A stretch of DNA of 64,000 nt, from the NCBI GenBank assembly GCA_965277355.1, contig CBDICN010000001.1, forward strand, positions 1,364,001 to 1,428,000, read 5' to 3'. The stretch comes from RH-AL1 sp965277355 (GTDB taxonomy: Bacteria; Pseudomonadota; Alphaproteobacteria; Rhizobiales; Beijerinckiaceae). Below, in pieces: positions 35,252-45,336 of this stretch (position 1 is the stretch's first letter; each line of letters opens with the position of its first letter). The notes beneath the pieces are model-generated. The model saw only the letters and a program-made list of their open reading frames with translations, had not been told where the DNA came from and made no database searches. Made by a program: the position numbers and the translations under genes.

Positions 35252-37665
35252 CCTCGCCTTGGCCACTGCGGTGGCCTTCGGCACCGTCGCGGCAGCGCTG
35301 CCTCTCCATGCTCAGATCTTCGCCGGCGTGGGCGGCGATCGGTCGCTCGCATTGCCGAGCGCGCCGATGCCGGCGGCGAGCCCACCGCCACCGGCTGCCG
35401 TCGACCCGATCCGTCATCTGCCGGGCACGCTCGATGGCTGGCGGCTGACAGGCGAGATCGGCAGCCTTCGCTGGCCGGTCTACCTCACCGCGGCGCAAGC
35501 GGCCCGCGCCCTCGCGTTTCCGCGTCGGCTTCATGTCCGCGATCGCGCTGCTGCCGGAGGCCTCCAGCCTCGAAGTCTCGATCAACGGGACAGCCATCGG
35601 TTCGACGTCGATCGATGCGGCAAAGGGGCTGCGCACCATCGAGTTCGCGGTGCCGCCCGCCATCACCAGACACGGCTATAACGCGATCTCGATCCGCGTC
35701 GAGCAGCGCCATCGTGTCGACTGCTCCGCCGGCGCGACCTACGAACTCTGGACGCGGTTCGATCCCGAGCAGACGGGTCTCCTTCTCGCCGACGGCGGCC
35801 GCGACGTGACCGAGCTCGGCGACCTGGCGGCGCTCCAGCCGGCGCCGGACGGCACGATGCCGATCCATATCCAGCTCACCGGCAAGATCGGGCCGGCCAG
35901 TCTGAAGCTCCTGATGGCCGCGACCCAACGGATCGCACTGAGCGGCGGGTTCCTGCAGCCGGCCGTCGACTTCGACGCCGCCGTCAGCGAGCCCTACGGC
36001 GTCGACCTCGTTCTCGGCACGAGAACCGCGCTGGCTTCGCTGCCCAGGGTCGCCGGCGCGCTGGGCACGGCCGGCCCGCTCGCCCGGCTGCTTGCGCCGG
36101 CTGACAAGCCCCGCCCTGCCCTTCTCGTCACCGGGACGACAACGGCCGAGCTCGAACAGGCCGTCGCGCTCGTTGCCGCGACGCCGTCGCGCGTCGGCAC
36201 CCCGGAGGGTCTCCTCGCCAAGGCTAACTACCCCGCCTTCCGCAGCGAGGGTGGCGAGCACCTGCGCCTGCGCGATCTCGCGATCTCGAGCGAGACCTTT
36301 TCGGGCCGCTTCTTCCGCAAGAGCTTCAACCTCGCGCTTCCAGCCGATTTCCTCGCCTCGGATTACGGCCGCGGGACCTTCGATCTCGCCGGCGGCTACG
36401 CGGCGGGCCTCGTCAGCGGCGCGCAGGTGAGCGTCGACGTGAACGGCCGCAGCTCGGGCGTCATCAAGCTGCCCTACCGCAACGGCGATCTCTTCAAGCA
36501 CAACCAATTGTTCCTGCCTCTGAGCCTGATGCGACCGGGCCTCAATCGCATCGACGTGTTCGCCGAGACGGAGCGACCGGAGGACGGCAGCTGTAGCGCG
36601 CCCGCCGCCAAACGCTTCCTGTTCCTCGACAAGTCGGAGATCGTCCTTCCGCGGCTCGCCCGCGTGCAGCGCCTTCCCGACCTGGCGCTCGCAACGAGCG
36701 GCGGCTTTCCTTTCACGAGCGGAAAAGCCCGCCTCGTCGTGCCGAAGCCCGATCGCGACACGATGGCCGCGGCCTTGTCGCTGACGACGCGCGCCGCGGT
36801 CGCCGCCGGCGCGCCGATCTCCTTCACCTTCGCCACCAGCGCCGGCGCGGACGCCGACGGCTCGACGCTGGTCGTCGCGCCGGCGCGGTTGCTCGACCCT
36901 TCGCTCGTCAGAGCCATCGGCGTCGATCCGGCCAGCATCGAGGCGGCGTGGCGCGATCTTGCGCCGATACCCACGAAAGGACGCTCCGGCCGCGGCGATG
37001 CCGGCGTGCAGCAGCGCTGGTGGCTTTCGAACACGGACGGGCCCGCCGCCTGCCGCCTGCCGGCGCAGATCGGCGCCAAGCCGAATGCGGCGCCGCCCGC
37101 CATCGTCAACGCGTCGCTCGCCGTCCCGGTCTCGGCCGAGCACGACGATATCCTCGAGAGCTGGTCGATGCGATCGCCGGACGAGAAGAGCTGGCTCGAG
37201 CGCGCCTCCTCGGTGCCCTCGAACGCCTGGCATTGGCTCGTCGGCATGGTCCGGCTACCGGCCGCCAAAGTGGTTCGCGGCGACGGCATCGCGCCTCAGG
37301 CCTCCCTTATCCTGGCACAGGGCTTCGCCGGCCGGGCGGACACCGTCACGACGATCGTGACAGGTCCCGATGCCGAGACGCTGCGCGCCTCGGTCTCCTG
37401 CCTGTTCGATCCCCGGGTCTGGTCGAAGGTGCACGGCCGGCTCGCCACGATCGACGCCTCGACCGGCGCCGTCGTCTCGACCGACGCGACAGAGGTCCGC
37501 TACCTCGCGAGCGGGCCCTGGTCGCTCACCAACGCCCGGCTGGTCCTCGCCGGATGGTTTTCCCTCAATCCGATCATGTTCGTCATGTTGGCCCTGATGA
37601 CGGCGCTCTGCCTCAGCGCTACGACCTTCTGGTTCGTCCGAGGCGTCGGCAGGAGTTCAGAATGA
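35226..37665 (+). pseudogene. bcsB: Cellulose synthase regulatory subunit BcsB, frameshifted
   Basis: BcsB is the periplasmic, membrane-anchored partner that guides the glucan from BcsA. The N-terminal part (signal peptide MSRRPSRLSLALATAVAFGT, then DPIRHLPGTLDGWRLTGE) is in one frame; from about 35521 the rest (SAIALLPEASSLEVSINGT to the C-terminal membrane helix) is in the +1 frame. Removing one base from the TTTCC run at 35517-35521 restores a continuous AFRVGFMSAIALLPEAS, as expected for BcsB. Everything after it is intact, so a sequencing error is at least as likely as a true lesion. ATG 35226 overlaps bcsA by 26 bases, with GGGAG upstream. Confidence 0.85.
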
Positions 37666-38804
37666 AGGCGCTCATCTCGACATTCGTCGCGCTCTGCCTC
37701 GCGGCCGCGCCGGCGCTCGCCGCCGCACCGCCGCCGCCTTCCGTCGGCGCTGTGGTACCGTCGAAAGAAAAGCCTGGGACCCGCCGCGACTCCAGCTCGA
37801 TCCCGCTCGTGGGGACGCTGAACGACGCGGAGAGCTGGCGCGCCTATAAGGCGCATTTCGTGTCCGAGACGGGCCGTGTCGTCGACACCGCCAACAAGGG
37901 CATCAGCCACAGCGAGGGCCAGGGCTACGGCATGCTGCTGGCCGTAGCCGCCAACGACCGGGCGACCTTCGACCTGATCTGGGGTTGGACCCGCGCCAAC
38001 CTGATGGTGCGCGACGACGAGCTCATCGCCTGGCGCTGGGAGCCGGACGCGCGCCCGGCGGTGGCCGACATGAACGATGCGTCTGACGGCGACATCCTCG
38101 TCGCCTGGGCCCTCACCGAGGCCGCCGAGGCCTGGGGCAGCCTGCCCTACAAGGTCGCCGCCCGCCGCATCGCCGTCGAGGCCGGCCGCAAGCTTGTGCT
38201 GCCGCACACGGCCTATGGCGCGCTGCTGCTGCCGGGCGTCGCCGGCTTCGCCGCCGAGGACCGGCCGGACGGCCCGGTGATCAATCTGTCGTACTGGGTG
38301 TTCCCGGCCTTCGCGCGGCTACCGCTCGTCGCGCCCGACGTCGACTGGAGCGGCCTGAGCCGCAACGGTCTCGAGCTCGTCAAGCAGACGCATTTCGGAC
38401 CGGCGCAGCTGCCGACGGATTGGATCTCGCTGCGCGACGCGACGCCCCGTCCGGCCGACGGGTTTCCCAAGAGCTTCGGCTACAATTCCATCCGCATTCC
38501 GCTCTACATTGCGTGGGCGGGGCTGGGACAACGCGAGATCTATGCGCCGTTCGTCCGCATTTGGCAGAAGAACGCCCGCAACGCCCTGCCGATCGTCGAT
38601 GCCCCGACCGGCAACGCGACCGAGTGGCTGACCGAGAAGGGCTACGGCGCGGTTGCCGCGCTGACCGCCTGCGCGGCGCTCGGCACCCCGCTCTCGCACG
38701 AGGAGCGGCGTGTGCATCCCGACGAGAACTACTACGCCGTCACCCTCAACCTGCTCGCCCTGATCGCCGGCCACATGAGGTATGCGTCATGCTTCGCGGG
38801 CTGA
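37662..38804 (+). CDS. bcsZ: Periplasmic cellulase, GH8
   Basis: This 380-residue endo-beta-1,4-glucanase (CelC in Agrobacterium) has a signal peptide of about 20 residues. The GH8 acid is Glu85 in SEGQGYGMLLA, and the family motif ASDGDILVAWAL carries Asp142. It is thought to trim or untangle nascent cellulose. The length is normal. Its ATG overlaps the bcsB stop (ATGA) and its end overlaps the next gene by 16 bases, so translation is coupled. Confidence 0.94.
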   Translation: MKALISTFVALCLAAAPALAAAPPPPSVGAVVPSKEKPGTRRDSSSIPLVGTLNDAESWRAYKAHFVSETGRVVDTANKGISHSEGQGYGMLLAVAANDRATFDLIWGWTRANLMVRDDELIAWRWEPDARPAVADMNDASDGDILVAWALTEAAEAWGSLPYKVAARRIAVEAGRKLVLPHTAYGALLLPGVAGFAAEDRPDGPVINLSYWVFPAFARLPLVAPDVDWSGLSRNGLELVKQTHFGPAQLPTDWISLRDATPRPADGFPKSFGYNSIRIPLYIAWAGLGQREIYAPFVRIWQKNARNALPIVDAPTGNATEWLTEKGYGAVAALTACAALGTPLSHEERRVHPDENYYAVTLNLLALIAGHMRYASCFAG

Positions 38805-40768
38805 TTCCGCGCGCCCTCGCCACGAGCCTGCTGGTCGCACCGTCACTCGCGTCCGGCCAGGCTCCGCCGCCGAAGCCGGCGCTGGATGAGGCGGCGCTGC
38901 GTTACTTCGCGTCCCAAGGTCAGACGGACCGCGTCGCCAGCGAGGCCAGGCGCCTGCGACGGCTCGACCCGGCCTGGCGCATGCCCGACGATCTCTACGC
39001 GACGCGGCCGGGGCGCCCCGACGAAGGCTACCTGTGGGCCCTCTACGGGCAGAACCGCATGGACGACCTCGCGACCGCCATCGCGTTGCGCAAGGCAGCG
39101 GAACCGCAATGGTCGCCCTCCGACGATCTCGCCGCGAAGATCAAGACGCGCAAGCTGCGCGCGAGCATCATGGCTCTCGCCAAACAGGAGGATTGGCACG
39201 CGATCGTCGCGAGCTTAAAGGAAAGCGGCATCGCGTGGGCGAAGAGCGATGCCGAGGTGCTGTGGATCATCGCCGAGGCCTACGCCCGCGAGAACGACTG
39301 CGGCGAAGCCTTCATCGTCTACCGCTCGATCCTCGCCGATCGTTCCGACGTGAACGAGCGCCGCGCCACGATCGAGCACGCGATCGCCTTCATCCCGATG
39401 GCGTACACGGAAAAGCTGATCGCGATGGGCCGCAAGGGCGCGTCCGCGAAGGACGGGCTCGGCGAGTTCGAGCCCATCGCGATCGACATCACCCGCGCGC
39501 GCATCAGCGCCTTCCTCCACGACGAGCCGGCCGTCCAAGTGTCGGATGCCGAGCTGTCGCGCTTCCAGGACTTCGTGCGCGATGCCGCCGACCCGAACGA
39601 GCCGGGGCTCGTCGCCTGGTACGCCTTCAAACGGCGCGACTATCCGCGGGCGCTCGAATGGTTCAAGCTCGCGATCGGCCATGGCGGAGACGCCATGATC
39701 GCGCACGGCCTCGCGCACACATTGCGCAAGCTCGATATGAAGCGGGAGGCCGAAGAGGTCGCCTACGCCTGGCGTGAGCCGCTCGTCAACAATTCGATCC
39801 TCTTCATCGACCTCCTGGAGGAAGATTTCACCAAGGAGCAGCCACCCTTCATCGAGGCGGAGCGGATCGCCCGATACGCGCGAGTGACGATGGAGACGGA
39901 GTCGGGCGAGGGCGCGCAGGCGCTTGGTTGGTACGCCTACAACACCTGCCAATATCCGCTGGCGCTGCAATGGTTTGAGCGCGCCAACGCGTGGCTGCCA
40001 AAAGAAGCCACGACTTACGGTCTCGCGCTCGCCTTCCAGCGCCTGCGCCGCGCCAAGGAGTTCCGTGAAATCGTCAACCGTTACGACGGTCTGTTCCCGA
40101 AAACGGTGGCGCTCGCCTTCGACGACGGCATCCGCAAGCCGCCGCCGCTCTGCGAGAGCAACGCGCGGCAGCCCTCCGCGCCCCCGCGCGAACCTGCGGT
40201 CCTGACGAGGCGCTCGGGCCCGGACTGGACCGGGCGCACGATGGCCGACACGCTGAAGCCGGAGCCCGCCGTCGCTCGCGGATGGGCGCCCCGTCCGCAA
40301 GCGACGGATTACGGCCGCGCCCGCGTGCCCTCGCCGGACGCCGCGGCGGGCCTCATCGCCGCTCTTCCGCCGCTCGTGAAGAAGACGCAGTTCCCGGTCG
40401 CCGTCGCGCCGGAGAACCCGCTGCGCTTCTCCGCGCTGCGCACAGTCGCGCGCGAGGAGCCGGCGCATGACGCGAGATTTGGCACGACGACCCCGCCGCT
40501 CGTCGCGCGGCGCGTCCCCGGAGTCGGCGCCATGCCTTACGAACGCTACGGCTTCGAGCTGCTGCCCGGCTGGGACGGTACGCGACAGGCGAGCTCGCCG
40601 ACGGCGGCGGACCTTGACCCGCCTGTCGGTACCTTGTGGGCCCTGCAGCGATCTTTACGAGATGGCGAGACATCTCGGCTAAAACCAACGATCGTGACTA
40701 GGCAGCCGCCGCAGCCCTCGGCGAGCTCCAGTGACGAGGCGACGCATTCCTCCGATCGGCGATCCTGA
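38789..40768 (+). CDS. Cellulose-operon secreted TPR-like protein (possible BcsK/BcsC substitute)
   Basis: This 659-residue protein has a signal peptide (cleavage near ASG-QA) and helical repeat sequence to about residue 450, with TPR-like pairs such as GLVAWYAFKRRDYPRALEWF and ALGWYAYNTCQYPLALQWF. A Pro/Arg-rich tail of 200 residues follows. No C-terminal beta-barrel is evident, unlike BcsC. Rhizobial-type cellulose operons lack bcsC and have TPR proteins (BcsK) instead; this gene may be one, or an unnamed relative. ATG 38789 lies inside the end of bcsZ; the longer frame from 38420 is a shadow of bcsZ. Confidence 0.7.
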   Translation: MLRGLIPRALATSLLVAPSLASGQAPPPKPALDEAALRYFASQGQTDRVASEARRLRRLDPAWRMPDDLYATRPGRPDEGYLWALYGQNRMDDLATAIALRKAAEPQWSPSDDLAAKIKTRKLRASIMALAKQEDWHAIVASLKESGIAWAKSDAEVLWIIAEAYARENDCGEAFIVYRSILADRSDVNERRATIEHAIAFIPMAYTEKLIAMGRKGASAKDGLGEFEPIAIDITRARISAFLHDEPAVQVSDAELSRFQDFVRDAADPNEPGLVAWYAFKRRDYPRALEWFKLAIGHGGDAMIAHGLAHTLRKLDMKREAEEVAYAWREPLVNNSILFIDLLEEDFTKEQPPFIEAERIARYARVTMETESGEGAQALGWYAYNTCQYPLALQWFERANAWLPKEATTYGLALAFQRLRRAKEFREIVNRYDGLFPKTVALAFDDGIRKPPPLCESNARQPSAPPREPAVLTRRSGPDWTGRTMADTLKPEPAVARGWAPRPQATDYGRARVPSPDAAAGLIAALPPLVKKTQFPVAVAPENPLRFSALRTVAREEPAHDARFGTTTPPLVARRVPGVGAMPYERYGFELLPGWDGTRQASSPTAADLDPPVGTLWALQRSLRDGETSRLKPTIVTRQPPQPSASSSDEATHSSDRRS

Positions 40769-41721
40769 TGATCCACCGCAAAACCCCGATCCTCGCCGCG
40801 CTCGGGCTTTGCCTTGCCGCATCCGCTTGCGTTCCCTACGCCGGACACGACGAGACGAGCCTGGAAGACAGCGTCCCGCGCGACCGCTCGAAGATGGTGG
40901 CCCTCGCCGGCGAGCCGGCCGTCGCCCGAGGCTCGCTGCGGATGCCCGCTATGGTCGCCCTGCCGCCGGAAGCGGGCGCCGTCGCGAAAGTGCGCACCCG
41001 CGTCTATGCCAATGGTTTGCGCCAGGACATTATCCTGAAGGCCGCGTCGAGCGGGCGCTACGAGAACGCCCTCGTGGTCATGGCGCGGACGGACCGCCGG
41101 CAGACGCTCGACGAGCAGGTGCCGCTCTACAAGCCGACGGAGGCAGGCATCCGGTCCGAGATCGGCGCGCACTATCCCGGCGTCTCGATGCGTGTCGCGG
41201 ACCGCGAGTCGAGCAACGCCTACGGCCCCTACGGGCTGGCGTTGGGGCGCACCGGCGCCGACCTGCGTTGCGTGTACATGTGGCAATGGATCGACGCCAA
41301 CCGCCTGCCACCCGACGCCGGCTTTGCGGGTCCGGCGACCGTCCGGGTGCGCCTGTGTCAGGCCGGCGCGAGCTTCGATGCGATGGCGGCCCTGCTCGAC
41401 CACCTGACGATCGGCGCCGATGGGACCCGCTTCGATACCGCGATGAACCTCGCGCCGGCGGACGCGCACGACGAGAGGCCGGCCAAGAAGCCGCGGCGGC
41501 CGGCACGGCACGGCCTTGCCGAGGCGTCGCCGAGCGAGGGCAAACTCGCCGACGCCCACGGCTCCGTCTATATGGCGCCGCTGGTCCCTTCATCGGCCAA
41601 GGCGGCGCAGCCTTCGCCGAGCCTCACCGCCGGCCTCTCACGGGACCTACCGGCGCAAGCTTATCTCGGCCCCAAAGCCGCGCCCATCATGAAGGCCGCG
41701 GCTCAGCCCGGCGCCTATTGA
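40768..41721 (+). CDS. bcsN: Cellulose biosynthesis protein BcsN, lipoprotein
   Basis: This 317-residue protein has a lipoprotein signal ending in AASAC (Cys at about residue 21), then a domain with VRTRVYANGLRQDIILKA and GRYENALVVMART, which fits BcsN (PF17038) of rhizobial cellulose operons. The C-terminal 100 residues are Ala/Pro/Lys-rich and probably disordered. It shares one base with the preceding stop codon. Its function in cellulose assembly is unknown. Confidence 0.8.
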   Translation: MIHRKTPILAALGLCLAASACVPYAGHDETSLEDSVPRDRSKMVALAGEPAVARGSLRMPAMVALPPEAGAVAKVRTRVYANGLRQDIILKAASSGRYENALVVMARTDRRQTLDEQVPLYKPTEAGIRSEIGAHYPGVSMRVADRESSNAYGPYGLALGRTGADLRCVYMWQWIDANRLPPDAGFAGPATVRVRLCQAGASFDAMAALLDHLTIGADGTRFDTAMNLAPADAHDERPAKKPRRPARHGLAEASPSEGKLADAHGSVYMAPLVPSSAKAAQPSPSLTAGLSRDLPAQAYLGPKAAPIMKAAAQPGAY

Positions 41722-41731
41722 GAGCACGCCC

Positions 41732-42799
41732 ATGCAAGCTCGCATTCTCCTCGTCGAGGACGATCCCGTCTCCCGCGACCTCCTCGCTTCGCTAATCGAG
41801 GTGCGCGGCCACGTCGTCGACACCGCCGAGGATGGCTTCGGCGCCCTGCGTATGGCGCAGGAGCAGCGCTACGATCTTGTCCTCGTCGACTACCATCTGC
41901 CCGAGATGGACGGCTATGCTCTGGCGCGGCTGATGCGTTCGCTCGGCGAAAAGACCAATCCCAACCTCAAAATGGCGGCGATCACCGCCGATCGCTTCGG
42001 GCTCGCGACGCGGCGCGGCGTCGACACGGTGTTCGACAGCCTGCTCTCCAAACCGATCGAGCCCGACGCGCTCTTCGCCTCCCTCGACGATTGTCTCGGG
42101 TCGACCGTGTCGCAGGTCGCGCTGGACGACTTCCTCGCCGGGCCGTCGGCCACCGAGGCGCAGACGGCGGTCGAGGTGCTGTGGCGCGTGCGCGGCATCG
42201 CCTCGCTGCCAAGCGCGGCCGTGTTCCCGGAACCGAAGCCGGTCGAGCGCGCGAGCCTGGAGTGCTGCTTCAAGCTCGTCGCGCCCGCGGCAGCGGACTG
42301 CCTCGTGCTACTGCGTCAGGCAGGCTTGAGCGATCTCGAGGCTGCGCGCGTCGAAGGGTGCGCCTTCCTGCAGCCGCTTCTCACCCTCGACGAGACGCTG
42401 GCTCCGATGGCCGACGCGCTGTTCCAGGTCGGCGACGGTGAGAGTTGGTCGGCGGCGGCGGACAGGATCATGTCTTTCAGGACGCGGCGCGCGGACCTCA
42501 GCGCCATCGTCGCGCAGACGGCCGATTTCGACACCCGTCTCGCGGCCTACCTCTATGTGGCCAACAGGCCGCTGGTGCTGCGCCGCGACGCGCTTGGCCG
42601 TACCATCGTCCCCTATACCGCCGGCTTCCCCGTTACGGCCATTGTCGAGGCCGTCCGACGTCTCGCCGCCCGCGGCTTCGTCAAGGCCACGCCCGCGACC
42701 TCGTCGGCGGACGGCCTGCGCGAGCTGCACATTGCCCTGGCGCTGACCGGTTGCGAAAGTCTCGCGCCCGGCGCCCAGACGGCATCGGTCCAAGCCTGA
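41732..42799 (+). CDS. Response regulator with unrecognised C-terminal domain
   Basis: This 355-residue protein has an N-terminal receiver domain (about 1-120) with the acidic pair EDD near residue 9, Asp53 in LVDYHLPEMDG as the phosphorylation site, and the SKPI lysine near 109. The remaining 230 residues contain no DNA-binding, GGDEF or EAL motif that I can see. It is 10 bases after bcsN and so probably co-transcribed; it may read the state of the divergent hybrid kinase and act by protein contact. Confidence 0.85.
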   Translation: MQARILLVEDDPVSRDLLASLIEVRGHVVDTAEDGFGALRMAQEQRYDLVLVDYHLPEMDGYALARLMRSLGEKTNPNLKMAAITADRFGLATRRGVDTVFDSLLSKPIEPDALFASLDDCLGSTVSQVALDDFLAGPSATEAQTAVEVLWRVRGIASLPSAAVFPEPKPVERASLECCFKLVAPAAADCLVLLRQAGLSDLEAARVEGCAFLQPLLTLDETLAPMADALFQVGDGESWSAAADRIMSFRTRRADLSAIVAQTADFDTRLAAYLYVANRPLVLRRDALGRTIVPYTAGFPVTAIVEAVRRLAARGFVKATPATSSADGLRELHIALALTGCESLAPGAQTASVQA

Positions 42800-43141
42800 C
42801 GGGCGTTGCCCCGAAGTCCTTGTCGCTTGGCGCTGAAGGCACGCTTTAATCGATCGTCTTCCGCGTCGGCACGGGCGAGCAAGGAACCTGTACCGAATGC
42901 CGGGCTGCTCGACTGGCATGTGGCACCACGCGAGATGATCGAAGGATCCATCTCATGCAGTTTTTAGTTGCATAACTACGCTTCTGGCGACGCCGCGCCG
43001 TTCCTCGTCGGACCCTTTTCGACCGCCGACAATCGGCGTCGTGCCAAGGCTTGATAATGCGTGACTTTTCCTGGAAGCTTCTTCTTCTATATACCCTTGG
43101 CGTTCGCCGGGTGGTCCGAGGACGATTGAACTGGAAGATAA
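42800..43141. other. 342-base gap between the cellulose operon and the glycan cassette
   Basis: No supported gene lies here. Two structures are visible: TAGTT-GCAT-AACTA within an AT-rich island near 42960-42985, and a perfect hairpin CGCCGA-CAA-TCGGCG at 43024-43038. A TATATA at about 43090, 50 bases before the first epimerase gene, could be a -10 element, but no convincing -35 sits at the right distance. The hairpin could end the cellulose transcript or lie in the cassette's leader. Confidence 0.4.
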
Positions 43142-44251
43142 GTGACGAAAGTTCTCATCACCGGCGGCGCTGGCTTCATCGGATGTCACGTCGCCAAGCG
43201 GCTGCTCCAGAAAGGCTATACGGTCAGGGTCTTCGATGCACTGATCGATCAGGTCCACGGCGGCCAACTACCGCCTGGCCTACCGGCAGACGTCGAGCTG
43301 ATCCGGGGCGACGTTCGCGACCAGGGTCATCTACGCACCGCCTTGCGGGACGTCGACAAGGTGGTCCATCTCGCGGCCGAGGTCGGCGTCGGGCAGAGCA
43401 TGTACGCCGTCGACCGCTACGTGTCAGTCAACGATAGCGGCACGGCCAACCTGATGCAGTGCCTTATCGAGAAGCCGGTGGAACGCCTCGTCACCGCCTC
43501 CTCGATGAGTGTCTACGGCGAAGGTCTCTACCGCAACGTCGACGGCGAGGTCGAGGACGGCATCGAGCGCATCGCGGAGGTCGGCGGCGGCAGATCGTGG
43601 GATCCCACCGATGCCAAGAGCCGCGGTCTCATCCCCGTCGCGACGCCCGAGTGGAAGCGCACCAATCTCGCGTCCGTCTACGCCCTGACAAAATACGTGC
43701 AGGAGAAGCTGACGCTGAACGTTTGCCGCGCCTACGCAATGGACGGCGTGGCGCTTCGCCTATTTAACGTCTACGGACCCGGCCAGGCGCTGTCGAACCC
43801 CTACACCGGCGTCCTCGCAATCTTCGCCTCGCGCATCCTCAACGGCAACGCGCCGCTGCTGTTTGAGGACGGCATGCAGCGCCGCGACTTCGTCCACGTC
43901 GACGACATCGCCGCGGCCTTTATTCTCGCCCTTGAAGAGCCGAAGGCCAAGGGCGAGATCTTCAACATCGGCAGCGGCCACGAGCGGACTATTCTCGACA
44001 TCGCGCGGACATTCATTGGCGCGATGAACCGGCCCGACCTCGAGCCGGAAGTGTTGAACAAGGCGCGCACCGGCGATATCCGGCACTGCTTCGCCGACAT
44101 CACCAAGGCCCGCACGATCCTCGGCTTCGAGCCACGCCGCGACTTCGGCGAAGGTCTCGCCGAACTCGCCGCTTTTGTCGCCTCCCAGCAGGCGCACGAC
44201 CATGCTGCCGCCGCTCGCAAAGAGCTCGAAGCGCGGGGTCTGTTCGCGTGA
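43142..44251 (+). CDS. NAD-dependent epimerase/dehydratase (nucleotide-sugar, possibly dTDP-rhamnose 4-epimerase-like)
   Basis: This 369-residue extended SDR has the cofactor loop GGAGFIG (residues 8-14), the active-site ASSMSVYG and YALTK motifs, and the nucleotide-sugar region RRDFVHVDD. The long insert around residues 140-175 resembles WbiB-type dTDP-L-rhamnose 4-epimerases, but the substrate is not certain. It opens the plus arm of the cassette. The start is GTG 43142, preceded by GGAAGATA. The next gene overlaps its stop by 4 bases (GTGA). Confidence 0.85.
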   Translation: MTKVLITGGAGFIGCHVAKRLLQKGYTVRVFDALIDQVHGGQLPPGLPADVELIRGDVRDQGHLRTALRDVDKVVHLAAEVGVGQSMYAVDRYVSVNDSGTANLMQCLIEKPVERLVTASSMSVYGEGLYRNVDGEVEDGIERIAEVGGGRSWDPTDAKSRGLIPVATPEWKRTNLASVYALTKYVQEKLTLNVCRAYAMDGVALRLFNVYGPGQALSNPYTGVLAIFASRILNGNAPLLFEDGMQRRDFVHVDDIAAAFILALEEPKAKGEIFNIGSGHERTILDIARTFIGAMNRPDLEPEVLNKARTGDIRHCFADITKARTILGFEPRRDFGEGLAELAAFVASQQAHDHAAAARKELEARGLFA

Positions 44252-45336
44252 GCGGCGCGCAGGCGCACGACGATCGCCCGGTTCTCGTCACCGGCGGCGC
44301 GGGCTTCATCGGCTGCAATCTCGTCGACCGGCTTTGCCGCGACGCCAACCGAGTGACCGTGCTCGACAACCTGGCCCGCCCCGGCGTCGAGGCCAACCTG
44401 GAATGGCTGCGCCGCACCCACGGCAAACGCATCGAGGTGCGCATCGCCGACATCTGCGACCGGGCCGCGGTACGAGGCGCCGTCGCCGCCGCCAAGGCGG
44501 TGTTCCACCTGGCGGCGCAGGTTGCGGTCACCACGAGCCTCGTCGAGCCGGTGGCCGACTTCTCCGTCAACGTCGCCGGCACCATCAACCTTCTCGAGGC
44601 GTTGCGACAGGAGAACGCCGATGCCCCTCTCGTCTTCGCCAGCACCAACAAGGTCTACGGCAATCTCGCCGCGATCCCGCTGCGCCACGACCACGACGCC
44701 CATGTTCCCGCGGACGAAGCGCTGCGCCGTCGCGGCATCGCGGAGACCGTCGGCCTCGCCTTCCACACGCCCTACGGCTGCTCGAAGGGTTCCGCGGACC
44801 AATACGTGCTCGACTACGCAACGAGCTTCGGCCTGCGCACGGCGACGATGCGGATGAGTTGCGTCTACGGTCCCCATCAGATGGGCACAGAGGACCAGGG
44901 CTGGGTCGCGCATTTCATCAGGCGCGCGCTGGCGGGCGAGACGATCACCGTCTTCGGCGACGGCCATCAGGTGCGCGACATCCTCCACGTCGACGATGCG
45001 GTCGATGCCTATTGCGCGGCCTGGGCGGCGATCGACGTCGCTTGCGGCCGTGCCTTCAACCTCGGCGGCGGTCCGGCGAACGCGGTCAGCCTGGTGCAGC
45101 TGCTGCGCTACCTCGAGGAGGTGACCGCGCGGCCGCTCGACATCGTGTTCGAGGACTGGCGCGCCGGCGATCAGCGCTACTACGTGTCCGACCGCGGCGC
45201 GATCGACGAGACGCTGCATCTGTCGGCCCCGCGACCGTGGCGGGAGGGCGTGCGCGATCTCGTGCGGTGGTTCGAGGCCGAACCGCGCGCGGCGAAAGCC
45301 GAAGCGGCCGGGACCATGCCCGCGGAAGCGCTGTGA
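44248..45336 (+). CDS. NAD-dependent epimerase (CDP-paratose 2-epimerase-like)
   Basis: This 362-residue extended SDR has GGAGFIG near residue 14, ASTNKVYG, and a YGCSK active-site tyrosine and lysine. The ASTNKVYGNL and HTPYGCSKGSADQYV stretches and the MSCVYGPHQMGTEDQGWVAHF segment are typical of CDP-paratose/CDP-tyvelose 2-epimerase-like proteins. It presumably inverts a sugar hydroxyl on a nucleotide sugar; the true sugar is unknown. It is not closely similar to the neighbouring epimerase, so the two probably act on different steps. Confidence 0.85.
   Translation: MSGAQAHDDRPVLVTGGAGFIGCNLVDRLCRDANRVTVLDNLARPGVEANLEWLRRTHGKRIEVRIADICDRAAVRGAVAAAKAVFHLAAQVAVTTSLVEPVADFSVNVAGTINLLEALRQENADAPLVFASTNKVYGNLAAIPLRHDHDAHVPADEALRRRGIAETVGLAFHTPYGCSKGSADQYVLDYATSFGLRTATMRMSCVYGPHQMGTEDQGWVAHFIRRALAGETITVFGDGHQVRDILHVDDAVDAYCAAWAAIDVACGRAFNLGGGPANAVSLVQLLRYLEEVTARPLDIVFEDWRAGDQRYYVSDRGAIDETLHLSAPRPWREGVRDLVRWFEAEPRAAKAEAAGTMPAEAL

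Noticed and set aside
32687..35284. An 865-residue open frame antisense to bcsA
   Set aside because: It lies wholly opposite a gene with all cellulose synthase motifs, has Arg/Asp/His/Gln-rich composition typical of antisense frames in GC-rich DNA, and contains no recognisable domain.
44175..45335. Upstream extension of the radical SAM gene
   Set aside because: The frame is open through the preceding epimerase gene but encodes only Arg/Pro-rich shadow sequence; the true start overlaps the epimerase stop at 45336.
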